The notes beneath the pieces are model-generated. The model saw nothing but the letters and a program-made list of their open reading frames with translations. It searched no databases and was not told the origin of the DNA. Source: a virus. From it: a DNA stretch of 64,000 nt. Position 1 is the stretch's first letter. Each line of letters opens with the position of its first letter. The position numbers and the translations under genes are program-made. Shown piece by piece: positions 39,811 to 47,962 of the stretch. Where the stretch lies: IMG/VR virus record IMGVR_UViG_3300027987_000368, positions 1 to 64,000 of that record; one strand, written 5' to 3'.

Positions 39811-40421
39811 CCGACGCGCCGATCGTCGAGCTCAAGCCCGTCGTCGGCCTCGACGGCGCGTGCGCCAGCTGGGGGGCGAACTGTGGCCCGGGAGCCATCG
39901 CCGCTGCGCTCGGGGTGGGCATCGACCGTGTGCGCGGGGCCGTCTCGAGCAGCGGGAAGTTCAAGGGCTACATGGGCGTGCGCGACTTTCGAGCTGCGAT
40001 CCCGAGCGCGGGCGGGCGGATCGTCCGCCAGAGGTCGAAGCCGATCGGGCCGACCGACGTCTTCGACCTATGGCACGCTATGTCCGCCGCCACCGAGGAC
40101 CTCGAGGGCAAGCCGGTCATCGTGCTCTTGCGGTTCTGCGGGCCCTGGGACAGCGTGCCGCGGGCGGCCGCGACCTACCGCCACGCGATCGCCTACCGCC
40201 GGGTGTTCTTCCGCAGCCGCGATTACTGGACCCAGAGCGCCTACGGGCCCGGCTGGGTCTTCGACGTCAACAACCACGAGCGCGACGACGCGACGTGCTG
40301 GCTGCCATCCCAGGCCTGGCGCAACCAAGTCTTGATCGATCTGCTGCCAGCGCGCGGCAACGGCCTGGTCGCGGTCGACTGGATGGCCCAGGTCGAGCGC
40401 GTGGAATCGACCGGCGCGTGA
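39807..40421 (+). CDS. Papain-like (C39-type) phage protein
   Basis: The 204-residue protein has the order expected of a C39/papain-like fold: SWGANCGPGAIAAALG with candidate nucleophile C26, TYRHAIAY with H126, and WVFDVNN with D153 or N155. I recall a conserved phage family with NCGPAA...YRH...FDVN. Its substrate is unknown; it has no signal peptide, so it likely acts in the cytoplasm. It is part of the plus-strand coupled block. Confidence 0.65.
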   Translation: MTDAPIVELKPVVGLDGACASWGANCGPGAIAAALGVGIDRVRGAVSSSGKFKGYMGVRDFRAAIPSAGGRIVRQRSKPIGPTDVFDLWHAMSAATEDLEGKPVIVLLRFCGPWDSVPRAAATYRHAIAYRRVFFRSRDYWTQSAYGPGWVFDVNNHERDDATCWLPSQAWRNQVLIDLLPARGNGLVAVDWMAQVERVESTGA

Positions 40422-40436
40422 GCAGATTGCGCCCGC

Positions 40437-41675
40437 ATGACAACCGACGTCACCTTCGCCATCGCCACCGCAAGCTCCCCAGACGAGGTGCCCGACTGGG
40501 TTCCCGAAGGCATGGCCGACGAGGCCCGAGACAGGCTCGCGAGCAACTACAACGAGCGAACGGTCATGTTCATCATCAAGACGAAGATGGTCCATCTCGG
40601 AGGGCACAAGGGCCTCATTGAGGATCCGCCGGCCCAGCTGCCGCCCATCAAGAAGTGTCACGAGCTGATGGCCAGTCGCGACCTCGATGGCCTCGACATG
40701 CTCGAAGAACGTCGTCAGCTTGCGGCGGCCGTGGATGATGCGATGGACGCCCTCGAAGAAGCTGGACGGGCGATGGCGCAAGCGGCCAAGTTCTTGCTCG
40801 CCGACGCCATGCGCCGGTCCGAACTCTCGAAGGCCGCCGCGCAGCTCGAGGCCGATCTTCACCTGGCCCGATCGAATGGCCAATCGGATTTCATCGAGGG
40901 CCAGCGCTTCGTGGCCAGCGCGCTCACTCCCGAGGCCCGCGCATGGGCGGACCATACCCAGCTGAGTTTGGAGGCCGGAAACGCAGAACCTACGCCTGAG
41001 CAGTGGTCGGTTCTGCGAGCTGAGAACATCGACCACGAGACGTTCGTGACCAGCTACGGGCGAGCTGGTGAGCGCATCGACGCGCATCACGATGTCCTGA
41101 CCGCTCGACTTTGCGAGTTCACCAGCGCCGATGACATCGAACGGATGGCCGCACGCGGCGCGATGGCTGTCGTGCTCGCGCAGCTCACAGCCGCGCGGCT
41201 CGACCTCGCCAACGCTCGCGCAGAACGTGACCGGGCAGAGATGGCCAACAGCGACGCCATCGGGTCTCCATGCGAGCTCGACACCGAGCCCGAGCCCGAG
41301 CCCGAGTGGCGCGGGTTCCCCCGCGACCGCGAGGAGCTCGGCTACGAGCGCACATCCGCGTGGATGGCGCTCGGCCGGCGCGGCGATCAGCGAGGAGACG
41401 AACCGCACATGACCCAGGCTCTCCGCCCCTCAAACACCCGCCCCTCAACTTCGACAAAGCTCACCATGTTCAACTTCGGCGACGCAATCACGATCCTCAA
41501 GGCCGGCGGCCGCGTCCAACGGCAAGGCTGGAACGGAAAGGGCATGCACCTCTACTTGGTCAGCTTCCCGAGCTGCGAGCCCTGCATCGTCCTGCACACG
41601 GCTGCTGGCCTCGAGCAGCCCGGCTGGAACGCGAGCACGGCCGACGTCCTGGCCAACGACTGGATCGAGCTGTGA
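40437..41675 (+). CDS. Long helical protein with C-terminal DUF2829 (Tad2-like) domain
   Basis: Residues 1-320 of this 412-residue frame are helical and unrecognised. The last 69 residues (from Met344) match DUF2829: FNFGDAITILKAGGRVQRQG, WNGKGMHLYL and STADVLANDW. DUF2829 is the fold of Tad2, a phage protein that sequesters the cyclic ADP-ribose-type signal of Thoeris defence. The two parts share one frame without a stop; ATGs at 41409 (AGGAG 11 bases upstream) and 41466 could express the domain alone. So either a true fusion or a lost stop. The anti-Thoeris role is by family, not shown. Confidence 0.75.
   Translation: MTTDVTFAIATASSPDEVPDWVPEGMADEARDRLASNYNERTVMFIIKTKMVHLGGHKGLIEDPPAQLPPIKKCHELMASRDLDGLDMLEERRQLAAAVDDAMDALEEAGRAMAQAAKFLLADAMRRSELSKAAAQLEADLHLARSNGQSDFIEGQRFVASALTPEARAWADHTQLSLEAGNAEPTPEQWSVLRAENIDHETFVTSYGRAGERIDAHHDVLTARLCEFTSADDIERMAARGAMAVVLAQLTAARLDLANARAERDRAEMANSDAIGSPCELDTEPEPEPEWRGFPRDREELGYERTSAWMALGRRGDQRGDEPHMTQALRPSNTRPSTSTKLTMFNFGDAITILKAGGRVQRQGWNGKGMHLYLVSFPSCEPCIVLHTAAGLEQPGWNASTADVLANDWIEL
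41466..41675 (+). other. DUF2829/Tad2-like domain with possible independent start
   Basis: This segment encodes the complete small Tad2-like fold (about 69 residues, the usual size of a stand-alone Tad2). The ATG at 41466 is in frame with the upstream gene. No strong Shine-Dalgarno precedes it; the ATG 19 codons upstream at 41409 has a better one. Confidence 0.65.
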
Positions 41676-41821
41676 ACCGCGAGAAGCGAAGCCCCGAACA
41701 CGTCCGCCAGCTCAACGGCGTCCGCGTACGGTCAATGATCGTCGACGTTGACGGCGGCTCACCGGATGATCTCGCGCTCGAGCAGGGTCTTGATCTCGTC
41801 CGGCGAGCTGCCGGGCCATGA
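41672..41821 (+). CDS. 49-residue hypothetical protein
   Basis: A GTG at 41672 overlapping the upstream stop encodes MNREKRSPEHVRQLNGVRVR, SMIVDVDGGSPDDLALEQGL and a short tail. Both ends couple (GTGA, ATGA). No family is recognised. Confidence 0.5.
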   Translation: MNREKRSPEHVRQLNGVRVRSMIVDVDGGSPDDLALEQGLDLVRRAAGP

Positions 41822-42156
41822 CCAGCGAGAAGCGCCCCGGCCCCGAGTGGACCCCGATCCCCTGGCCGACCGGCGCCCCGGGCCCGACGGCCAGCGCCTG
41901 GCGGTGCGGCCCGATCGTCGCGCTGTCCGAACTCGTCGTCGCCGAGTACCCCGATGGCGTCGGCGAGGGCCCGCAGTGGATCGTCTCGATCTCCAGCAGC
42001 GGCAAGCGGCCCAAGCCGAAGCAGGTGCGCAAGGCGCTCCGATCCTTCGACATGGTAGCGACCGAGGAGGACTGCCATCACCCACAAACCGGGCGAGCGC
42101 GGCAACCTGACCAGCAAGGCGCGACGGTTGGTATCTCGCTGACATCGGCCACCTAG
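41818..42156 (+). CDS. Conserved phage hypothetical protein
   Basis: The 112-residue protein shows a pattern I recall from small phage proteins: RPGPEWTPIPWP, VVAEYPDGVGEGPQWIVSIS, then ALRSFDMVATEEDCHHPQTG. In relatives the EED-N-HHPGNAR motif is followed by a Cys-containing tail; here the tail differs, perhaps a late indel. Coupled upstream by ATGA. Confidence 0.6.
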   Translation: MTSEKRPGPEWTPIPWPTGAPGPTASAWRCGPIVALSELVVAEYPDGVGEGPQWIVSISSSGKRPKPKQVRKALRSFDMVATEEDCHHPQTGRARQPDQQGATVGISLTSAT

Positions 42157-42186
42157 CTATGCTTCAGAGGCCGATGTCCCTCGACA

Positions 42187-42235
42187 TGTCCCTTGTGTCC
42201 CCCGGCGTGAAACCCGGCGTGTCCCTTGTGTCCCC
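42187..42235. repeat. Direct repeats TGTCCCTTGTGTCCCC
   Basis: The 16-base unit occurs at 42187-42202 and 42220-42235, with further TGTCCC copies around and a CCCGGCGTG duplication between them. It lies just upstream of the HTH gene at 42265 and may hold its promoter operator or a protein-binding array. Confidence 0.7.
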
Positions 42236-42264
42236 TGTGTCCCACGCGGTGTTACGATGTGGTT

Positions 42265-43023
42265 GTGAAGCTCGAGCCCACGGACACGCGACCATCGGAG
42301 ATCCTGCGCCTTGTCGGGTCTGGCCTCACAGCAAAGGACGCGGCGGCCGAGGTCGGGATCAGCCGCAAGACGGTCACTCGGTGGCGACAGGGGTTGGCCG
42401 GGTTTGCCGCGGCATGCGATCGAGCTGCAGTTCTGAGCAGCGGCACGTCGCCAGCGGAGCGATCCGCGCTCGACTTGCTCGTGCGGACGTGGACCCCCGG
42501 CGGCCTGGTCAGCGCGCAGCATGAAGAGCCCACCCAGCCTGGCCAGCCTGGCCAACCCGAGGCTCTCGAGCAAGAGCCGGCTACGGACTCGGTCGCAAAA
42601 CCGGAAGCGGCACCATCGCCGTCGAGCACCGTGGACCCAGACGTGCTCGATGTACGGGGGAAAGAGCTCGCAGTCGCCCGCCGATCTCCAGCTGCCGAGC
42701 CAGAGTCTCCCTACACGACGGCGCGTCCGCCCACGCCAGCCGAGTGGCTTGCGGAGATGGCATTGCTCAGCAAGGACTCGTCGCAGCCAGCTCAGGTCCG
42801 GGCGGTGGCGATCGCAGCGGTGAGCTCTGGCGTGCTCGGCGGGCCAGTGAGGCGGCCAGTCGAGGCCGAGCAGGTGCCCAGCCAGGTCCGCGGCCGTGAC
42901 CCAGGCGTGCCGGCGAGCGTCTGGAAGGAGGCGCGAAAGAACTTCCTCGGCCCAGCTCCAGACGACAAGCCGGACGCGGCTCCTGGCGGTGACGTCGTCG
43001 AGTTCGAGCGGGCGCCTGGCTAG
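42265..43023 (+). CDS. HTH-domain phage protein
   Basis: A GTG at 42265 (another at 42259) gives about 252 residues. The N-terminal 45 residues have a helix-turn-helix (SGLTAKDAAAEVGISRKTVT), as in small terminase or transposon-type regulators. The middle is Pro/Glu/Ala-rich and disordered; the C-terminus has AEWLAEMALLSKDSSQPAQV and VPASVWKEARKNFLGP. A terminase small-subunit role is possible, but no large subunit is beside it. Direct repeats upstream may be its operator. Confidence 0.55.
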   Translation: MKLEPTDTRPSEILRLVGSGLTAKDAAAEVGISRKTVTRWRQGLAGFAAACDRAAVLSSGTSPAERSALDLLVRTWTPGGLVSAQHEEPTQPGQPGQPEALEQEPATDSVAKPEAAPSPSSTVDPDVLDVRGKELAVARRSPAAEPESPYTTARPPTPAEWLAEMALLSKDSSQPAQVRAVAIAAVSSGVLGGPVRRPVEAEQVPSQVRGRDPGVPASVWKEARKNFLGPAPDDKPDAAPGGDVVEFERAPG

Positions 43024-43057
43024 ACCGGACCGCGCAGCCCCGTGATACCGTCTGCTC

Positions 43058-43432
43058 ATGGCCTCCGAATTCGTGCTCTTGACGCAGACCCAGGTCACGC
43101 CCCGGCTGCGTATCGGCTACCGCGTGAGCGTCGGAGCTCGCTGCCTGGCCAAGCGCTCGGGGCCCGGGCTGATCGGGATCGAGATCCGGCGGGGCGATGG
43201 CGGGGGCCCAGAGTTCTACCCCGACGTCGTCGATTACCTGATCTACGGACCGGTTCTTGCGGGCGAGGAACTCGAGCTCAAGCTGGGGGCGATCGACATG
43301 GTCGACGCGGGGTCTTACCCCCGCACCTACATGCTGCGCTTGGTGGCGATCGGCGGGGTTGACGACGTCAACGTGCGCGACGCGAACATCGCGACGTCTC
43401 CGTATTCGGAGCCCGGGCTTGTCCCGCCGTAG
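43058..43432 (+). CDS. Hypothetical protein
   Basis: The 124-residue beta-rich protein (LRIGYRVSVGARCLA, DVVDYLIYGPVLAGEELELK) has no known motif. It is the last plus-strand gene, converging on the tail operon end; 66 bases separate the stops. Confidence 0.5.
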   Translation: MASEFVLLTQTQVTPRLRIGYRVSVGARCLAKRSGPGLIGIEIRRGDGGGPEFYPDVVDYLIYGPVLAGEELELKLGAIDMVDAGSYPRTYMLRLVAIGGVDDVNVRDANIATSPYSEPGLVPP

Positions 43433-43498
43433 GAACGACTTCGCCGGGTCGGTCATTGCTGCGTGGTCTACGGCGCGAGCTCAAGCGCCAAGGCGTGA

Positions 43499-44089
43499 TC
43501 ACGTGAACGTGTAGATCGCGTGGAAGCCAGCCTGCAGCTGGCCATTGATCAGGTCTTGTAGAGCCTGGTCCTGCGCCGCCCCGAGGCTCGTCGCGGTCAC
43601 CTGCATGGTGACCTTCCACAGGCCGCCGGCGAGGTAGTCGTCGGCGACGCTGACCGTCGTGAAGGGGTCAGCGGCCGGTGTCACCACGGCGTCGAGGTAG
43701 CCAGCATCGACGCACACGCTGGTGTAGTACTCGGCATTCACACCGCCCTCAGCTCGCATTTTGGCGAGGACCGTCGCGCGCCGCTCGTCGAGCGTCTGCC
43801 CGTCGACCGGCACGATCGCTCGTTCGGCCTCGCGCTCGGCGAGCAGAATGTCCGCCGTCCGCGGATCATATTGTCGCTCGAGCACCTCCCGAGCTCGACG
43901 AAGCCGCGAGAAGAACCGCGCGATCGCTCGGGCTGTGGCGGGAAGCCAGCCGACCGTGCGATTCCAGTACTCGCCAAGCGGAAACTGGCGTAGTACCTCG
44001 GCCAGCTCGGCCACCGACGTCACGTTGAGGAACGCCAGGTCGCTGGTGGATTCGACTTCTTGCTCACCGTAGATGTCGATAAATGCCAT
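43499..44089 (-). CDS. Mu gp48-like tail/baseplate protein (DUF2313)
   Basis: The 196-residue protein has the DUF2313 pattern: a helical start (LAEVLRQFPLGEYWN), an internal helical region LLAEREAERA and RRATVLAKMRAEGGVNAEYY. In Mu gp48 lies after baseplate J-like gp47 and contributes to the baseplate; the position here agrees. It ends with MQVTATSLGAAQDQ; a similar tail sits as a remnant at 31686. Last gene of the virion operon in this window. Confidence 0.75.
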   Translation of the reverse strand: MAFIDIYGEQEVESTSDLAFLNVTSVAELAEVLRQFPLGEYWNRTVGWLPATARAIARFFSRLRRAREVLERQYDPRTADILLAEREAERAIVPVDGQTLDERRATVLAKMRAEGGVNAEYYTSVCVDAGYLDAVVTPAADPFTTVSVADDYLAGGLWKVTMQVTATSLGAAQDQALQDLINGQLQAGFHAIYTFT

Positions 44090-44090
44090 G

Positions 44091-44498
44091 TCACACGTCC
44101 CGAACGCGAACTACGATCGCGCCGATCTGGAACCTGGCTTCCTCGCCAATGCCGGAAAACACGACAGGCGTTGGCGCACCGATGAAGTCCGTTATTTGCC
44201 CAGCGCGAAGCAGGTTACCGGCCACCGATGCATCGAAGATCGCCCAGTAGTCGGCGCTGCCTGCCTCTGTGATCGTCGGAAACTCGATCGGTGATGCGTT
44301 TGATCGCGCCGACTTGCCGACGCCAGGAACCGACGTGGTCCAGTCCTGGTGCGCCGCGCGAGCATAGCCGGCCAAAGTGATCTCGACACCGGGAGCTCCT
44401 GGGTCGATGGGGTTGCCGAGGTACAGGGCGATGTACCGATCCGTGCCGGCCGGCAAAACGCCAGCGAGCATGTAGGCCCGGCCGACTTCAGGATCCAT
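44091..44498 (-). CDS. Tail-fibre-like phage protein
   Basis: The 135-residue protein has the small fibre-associated pattern YIALYLGNPIDPGAPGVEIT, GYARAAHQDWTT, SNASPIEFPTITEAGSADYW and DASVAGNLLRAG. In other phages this repeats within tail fibres. It lies between the baseplate J-like and gp48-like genes. Confidence 0.65.
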   Translation of the reverse strand: MDPEVGRAYMLAGVLPAGTDRYIALYLGNPIDPGAPGVEITLAGYARAAHQDWTTSVPGVGKSARSNASPIEFPTITEAGSADYWAIFDASVAGNLLRAGQITDFIGAPTPVVFSGIGEEARFQIGAIVVRVRDV

Positions 44499-44510
44499 TG
44501 CTCGCCTTGT

Positions 44511-45611
44511 TCATGGTGGTTCCGTCCACGTTATTGTACCTGGAACGAGCAGCGATGTCGCCCCTACGACCGTGTCGTAGGGCCCATATCCGCCCAGTCC
44601 GTCGCTCACGAAAAGGCGGTGATGCTGCTCTCCTGCTGCCCGGTCGACCGCCTTCACCAGGTCGTCGTAGTAGGCAATCCCCCCTGGCTCGACGTCCGCG
44701 AGCGCGAGCGCGAGGGACTGCGTGACAGCGTTTTGGATATCGACCGTGTCCGGCGTCAGCACGATGTAGGGGTCGAGGTTTTGCAGCACGGGCCCTTGAA
44801 CGAACACCCCATGCAGGCCAGCTGGCTTGAGCGCGGTCAGGGATGCCTCGACCGTGGCTATCAGAGCGGGGCTGGGGACCGGCGAGTCGCCGGGGTCTGT
44901 GGGGTCCCACTCCTGCGCGATGACCACGAGCACCGTGCCGATCCCAAAGGCGGCGTCGAAGGCCCATGCCTGCGCCACGCCTGCTACGTCGGTCGACCAG
45001 CCGATGTAGTCTTGCTCGCTCCCACCGAGCGGGACCGACTGAATCTTGAAGAGCGTGCGCAAGCCCACCGATTCGGCATCCTCGGCGTCGAAGCCATCGG
45101 TGATCCCGTCTTCGCCCGCCGTGCCGAGCACGATGACGTCAGCATCCACACCAGCTGGCGGCGACGGAAACGTGAGCACGGTGCCCGTCGCCGTGTTGCC
45201 GATCGATCCAGCCTCGGAAGCGGTGATGGTGATTGTCACCTCGCCAGTGACAAGCACGACGAATGGCGCCTGCGTCAAGAATTCTGTGCCGTCGTCTCGA
45301 GCGACCACGGTCAGCGCCGGAATCACGCTCCCGGCCACGCCGGTCGCTCGGCCCAGGCCGGTCGCAGAGGTGGCCGGGTTCGGGGTGACCCCGTAGATCG
45401 CAGCCCACAGCAATTTGAAGGCAGCGTCAGCGAGATCGACAAACATCTGCCGCGCCTCCCATTGCAGGATGCGCAAGTACAGGTATCCGATAGCCGCGAG
45501 CGCGAAGGCGATTGCCTCTCGAATCCGGCTTCCGAGCGTCCCGTTGATCTCGGTCTCGACGTCGTCGCGGGCGAGCTGACGCAGCTGTTTCAGTGTTGGG
45601 ATCGTGAACAT
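44511..45611 (-). CDS. Baseplate J-like protein (Mu gp47)
   Basis: The ATG at 45611 (MFTIPTLKQL) gives 366 residues. A helical N-terminus (ETEINGTLGSRIREAIAFAL) is followed by a beta domain with TGLGRATGVAGSVIPALTVV, GEVTITITASEAGSIGNTAT and GGSEQDYIGWSTDVAGVAQA, typical of the baseplate J family. It forms the baseplate wedge. Starts two bases after the gp46-like stop. Confidence 0.88.
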   Translation of the reverse strand: MFTIPTLKQLRQLARDDVETEINGTLGSRIREAIAFALAAIGYLYLRILQWEARQMFVDLADAAFKLLWAAIYGVTPNPATSATGLGRATGVAGSVIPALTVVARDDGTEFLTQAPFVVLVTGEVTITITASEAGSIGNTATGTVLTFPSPPAGVDADVIVLGTAGEDGITDGFDAEDAESVGLRTLFKIQSVPLGGSEQDYIGWSTDVAGVAQAWAFDAAFGIGTVLVVIAQEWDPTDPGDSPVPSPALIATVEASLTALKPAGLHGVFVQGPVLQNLDPYIVLTPDTVDIQNAVTQSLALALADVEPGGIAYYDDLVKAVDRAAGEQHHRLFVSDGLGGYGPYDTVVGATSLLVPGTITWTEPP

Positions 45612-45612
45612 C

Positions 45613-46014
45613 TCAGCCGCCTCCCTGCGGCAACACAACGGCACCCTCGGCCACGCCGTTGCTACCGGTACGCGTGATTGCCCATCGCATCGTCAGTTCG
45701 TTGGCGGCCGTCTGTGTGACTGTGACGTCGACGCTCGACGCATGAAGCGGCACAAACGCGGCGCGAAGGGCTGACTCGTAGCGCTCCTTGAGCAACTCGC
45801 GCGTGCTGGCGACGAGCGGTTGTGCAAAGCTCAGCCACGCGCGCGAGCTCGCCCCCTCGTGCCGACGACACAACCACTGCTGGTGCCGGCGGCTGTCCCG
45901 TGGCCGAACCGTGGAGCGCTCTGGGGCGTCAGTGAAGCAGACCGCCAGCACTTCCTCGGTCAGGGCGTCGAGCTGCTGGCCGGCGAGTTCGTAGACTGGT
46001 TTGGCGTTGGTCAT
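45613..46014 (-). CDS. Mu gp46-like baseplate protein
   Basis: The 133-residue protein fits gp46 by position (between gpN-like and gp47-like) and by pattern: EEVLAVCFTDAPERSTVRPR, QQWLCRRHEGASSRAWLSFA and ALRAAFVPLHASSVDVTVTQ. Gp46/GPW-type proteins belong to the baseplate wedge. Confidence 0.7.
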   Translation of the reverse strand: MTNAKPVYELAGQQLDALTEEVLAVCFTDAPERSTVRPRDSRRHQQWLCRRHEGASSRAWLSFAQPLVASTRELLKERYESALRAAFVPLHASSVDVTVTQTAANELTMRWAITRTGSNGVAEGAVVLPQGGG

Positions 46015-47315
46015 GCGAGAGGGTCGAGGTAGAGGATCTTCGTGCCGGGCAGCAGCCGCAGCATCTCAGGTCCCAGGGCGTTGGTGTCAATTACGCTGTC
46101 TACCGCGCGCTGCAGCACGTCGTCGTTGACAGCGCCGAGGTCGTCATACAACTCGGGGATCAGGGAGAAGACGTCGGTCGTCGTGATGATGGTGTGCGTG
46201 AGCAGCCGCGGCAGCGAGGCCGCGGTCTCCGCAAGAAATTGCCGCGTGGCCTGTCGCATCACGCGGGCATGCTGGTACACGTCACGATCGAGATTCCCCA
46301 GGGCGAACAGCGCCTCGAAGGCTGGCTCGAGCGCGTCGGCCACGGCCAGCACGCTGTTGACGGTGCCGAACTCGGTCGACGTGATCGCCAGGCAAACAGA
46401 CACGGTGACCGAGGACAAGACCAGCTGCGTGGCGGCGGCGACTTCGTCGACCTCCTCTAGATCTTCTTCGCTCGGTATCGGGACCAGGTCGGCCTGCAAC
46501 GTCGCCGCGCCGTCGTTGAAATTGACCCCGTCGAAGAGCGCGCCAACGAAGATGTCGGCAGCCTTGTTGCTCGTCGGATTTTGGATCACCGCCGAACCCG
46601 TATCTATGTCGCCCTGCGAAGCGAGCGAGGGCACGAGCGATAGCAGCTGGAGAGCAGCACCCATGAGCTGCATCGCCAGATTTTGCGGCGCGTTCAGGAT
46701 CTGCTCGAGGGTGCTCGCTATCGCCTGAATCGTTCCGGCGACATTGTTGACTGCTCCGAACGCTGCGGAGATTTTGCCCAGCGTATTCGTCAGCCATTCG
46801 AGCCCGGCCAGCAGCGTCTCGAGCTGTCCGTCGTAGGGGCCGTTCAGGCTCTGCCGGCGGCTGAAGTCGAGCGCCACCGCCTTGCTCAGCAGCGAGATCG
46901 CAGACTCGACGGCCGAGATCGCGGACTCCGAGAGGATCAGCTGCGGCTCTGCGTCGATGAGCGTGAGCGACCCCTCGCTCATGAGCTGGCGCGCCTCGTC
47001 GTATAGCGTCAGCGAGTACTCGCCATCGAGCCAAAGGCCCGTCACTTCTCCGAGCACGGGCGAGTTCAAGGTGAACGGTCCGCCAGCCAGAAACATCGCC
47101 CGCAGATCCAGCGACGCGGTCTCGTAGTCGGACACGATCCACTCGCCATCTTGGATCAACATGAAGTCGACACGGACCCGCTCCGGCGCCTGGCCGAGCG
47201 TGACCACGGTCGCGCCGTCGACGTTGGGCGCCTCCTTGATGACCGTGCGCTCGGACCCTGTGAGCGCCGTGGTCGTGATGAAGACCGGGATGTCGTTGAT
47301 GCTTCCGCGCTCCAT
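46011..47315 (-). CDS. gpN / gp43-like (DNA circularisation-type) baseplate protein
   Basis: The 434-residue protein has an N-terminal DNA_circ_N-like beta region (INDIPVFITTTALTGSERTV, GATVVTLGQAPERVRVDFML) and long helical parts. In Mu gpN lies just after the tape measure and before gpP; here it lies after the spike gene, an order change. It is a baseplate component. Assignment is by pattern and context. Confidence 0.6.
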   Translation of the reverse strand: MERGSINDIPVFITTTALTGSERTVIKEAPNVDGATVVTLGQAPERVRVDFMLIQDGEWIVSDYETASLDLRAMFLAGGPFTLNSPVLGEVTGLWLDGEYSLTLYDEARQLMSEGSLTLIDAEPQLILSESAISAVESAISLLSKAVALDFSRRQSLNGPYDGQLETLLAGLEWLTNTLGKISAAFGAVNNVAGTIQAIASTLEQILNAPQNLAMQLMGAALQLLSLVPSLASQGDIDTGSAVIQNPTSNKAADIFVGALFDGVNFNDGAATLQADLVPIPSEEDLEEVDEVAAATQLVLSSVTVSVCLAITSTEFGTVNSVLAVADALEPAFEALFALGNLDRDVYQHARVMRQATRQFLAETAASLPRLLTHTIITTTDVFSLIPELYDDLGAVNDDVLQRAVDSVIDTNALGPEMLRLLPGTKILYLDPLA

Positions 47316-47962
47316 CAGGTCCCCTTCGCCTTCGTCGTCGCCGCCGCGTTGACCAGATCGTTGCCAGGGATCGCTGGCGGGATAATGGCTGTACCATTTA
47401 GGAATGCGGCAAAGTTGGTGAACGCCAGCACGCCGCCGTCATTGGGCGCAAAGTTCCCGAGCTGGATGGCATATGCGGCTGCCTGCACAAGGTGATTCTG
47501 CGCGAGCTGTGCCTTCAGTAAAGCCGCCGCCAGCGCGTCTCCGACGTTGACGACCTGGCCGTCGTCGACAAGGACCGTCACGTCGGACAGCGATCGAGCG
47601 GTCACAACGATGCCGCCGTCATCGTCAAGGTAGATCTCATGGCCACCAGCGGTCCAGAGCGCCACGTCGCCCGTTTCCGTCGCAGGCCGACCTGTGACGC
47701 TCGACACCAGCGCGACCAGATTGTCGACGTCTCCACCGGGCGCGAACACGAGCGCCTCACCAGATGGCGCAGAGCAGGCAAAGCCGTAGGGTTCGAGCAC
47801 GTCTGCGGAGTCATCACCGTCGAGCGTGCATGTTGGCCCCTCACCTGCTGTACCGGTCACCCCCGACGAGACAGACCACTCGACCATCGACTCGGTAGTG
47901 TCCCTGTCGCCGGCCTTGCGCTTGTCGATCAGCCTCACCAAGCCTTTCAAATTGACGTCCAT
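47315..47962 (-). CDS. Mu gp45-like baseplate spike protein
   Basis: The 215-residue beta-rich protein has the gpV/gp45 pattern: ESMVEWSVSSGVTGTAGEGP, EPYGFACSAPSGEALVFAPG and GGHEIYLDDDGGIVVTARS. These proteins form the membrane-piercing spike. Overlaps both neighbours by one base. Confidence 0.8.
   Translation of the reverse strand: MDVNLKGLVRLIDKRKAGDRDTTESMVEWSVSSGVTGTAGEGPTCTLDGDDSADVLEPYGFACSAPSGEALVFAPGGDVDNLVALVSSVTGRPATETGDVALWTAGGHEIYLDDDGGIVVTARSLSDVTVLVDDGQVVNVGDALAAALLKAQLAQNHLVQAAAYAIQLGNFAPNDGGVLAFTNFAAFLNGTAIIPPAIPGNDLVNAAATTKAKGT

Noticed and set aside
40068-41408. Minus-strand 446-codon open frame
   Set aside because: Antisense to the papain-like and Tad2-containing genes, which are recognisable on the plus strand.
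42265-43023. Call as terminase small subunit
   Set aside because: The HTH would fit, but no large subunit is adjacent and the head operon direction places terminase beyond the right edge; kept as HTH protein only.
44349-45677. Plus-strand 442-codon open frame
   Set aside because: Antisense to baseplate J-like gene in a well-ordered tail operon.
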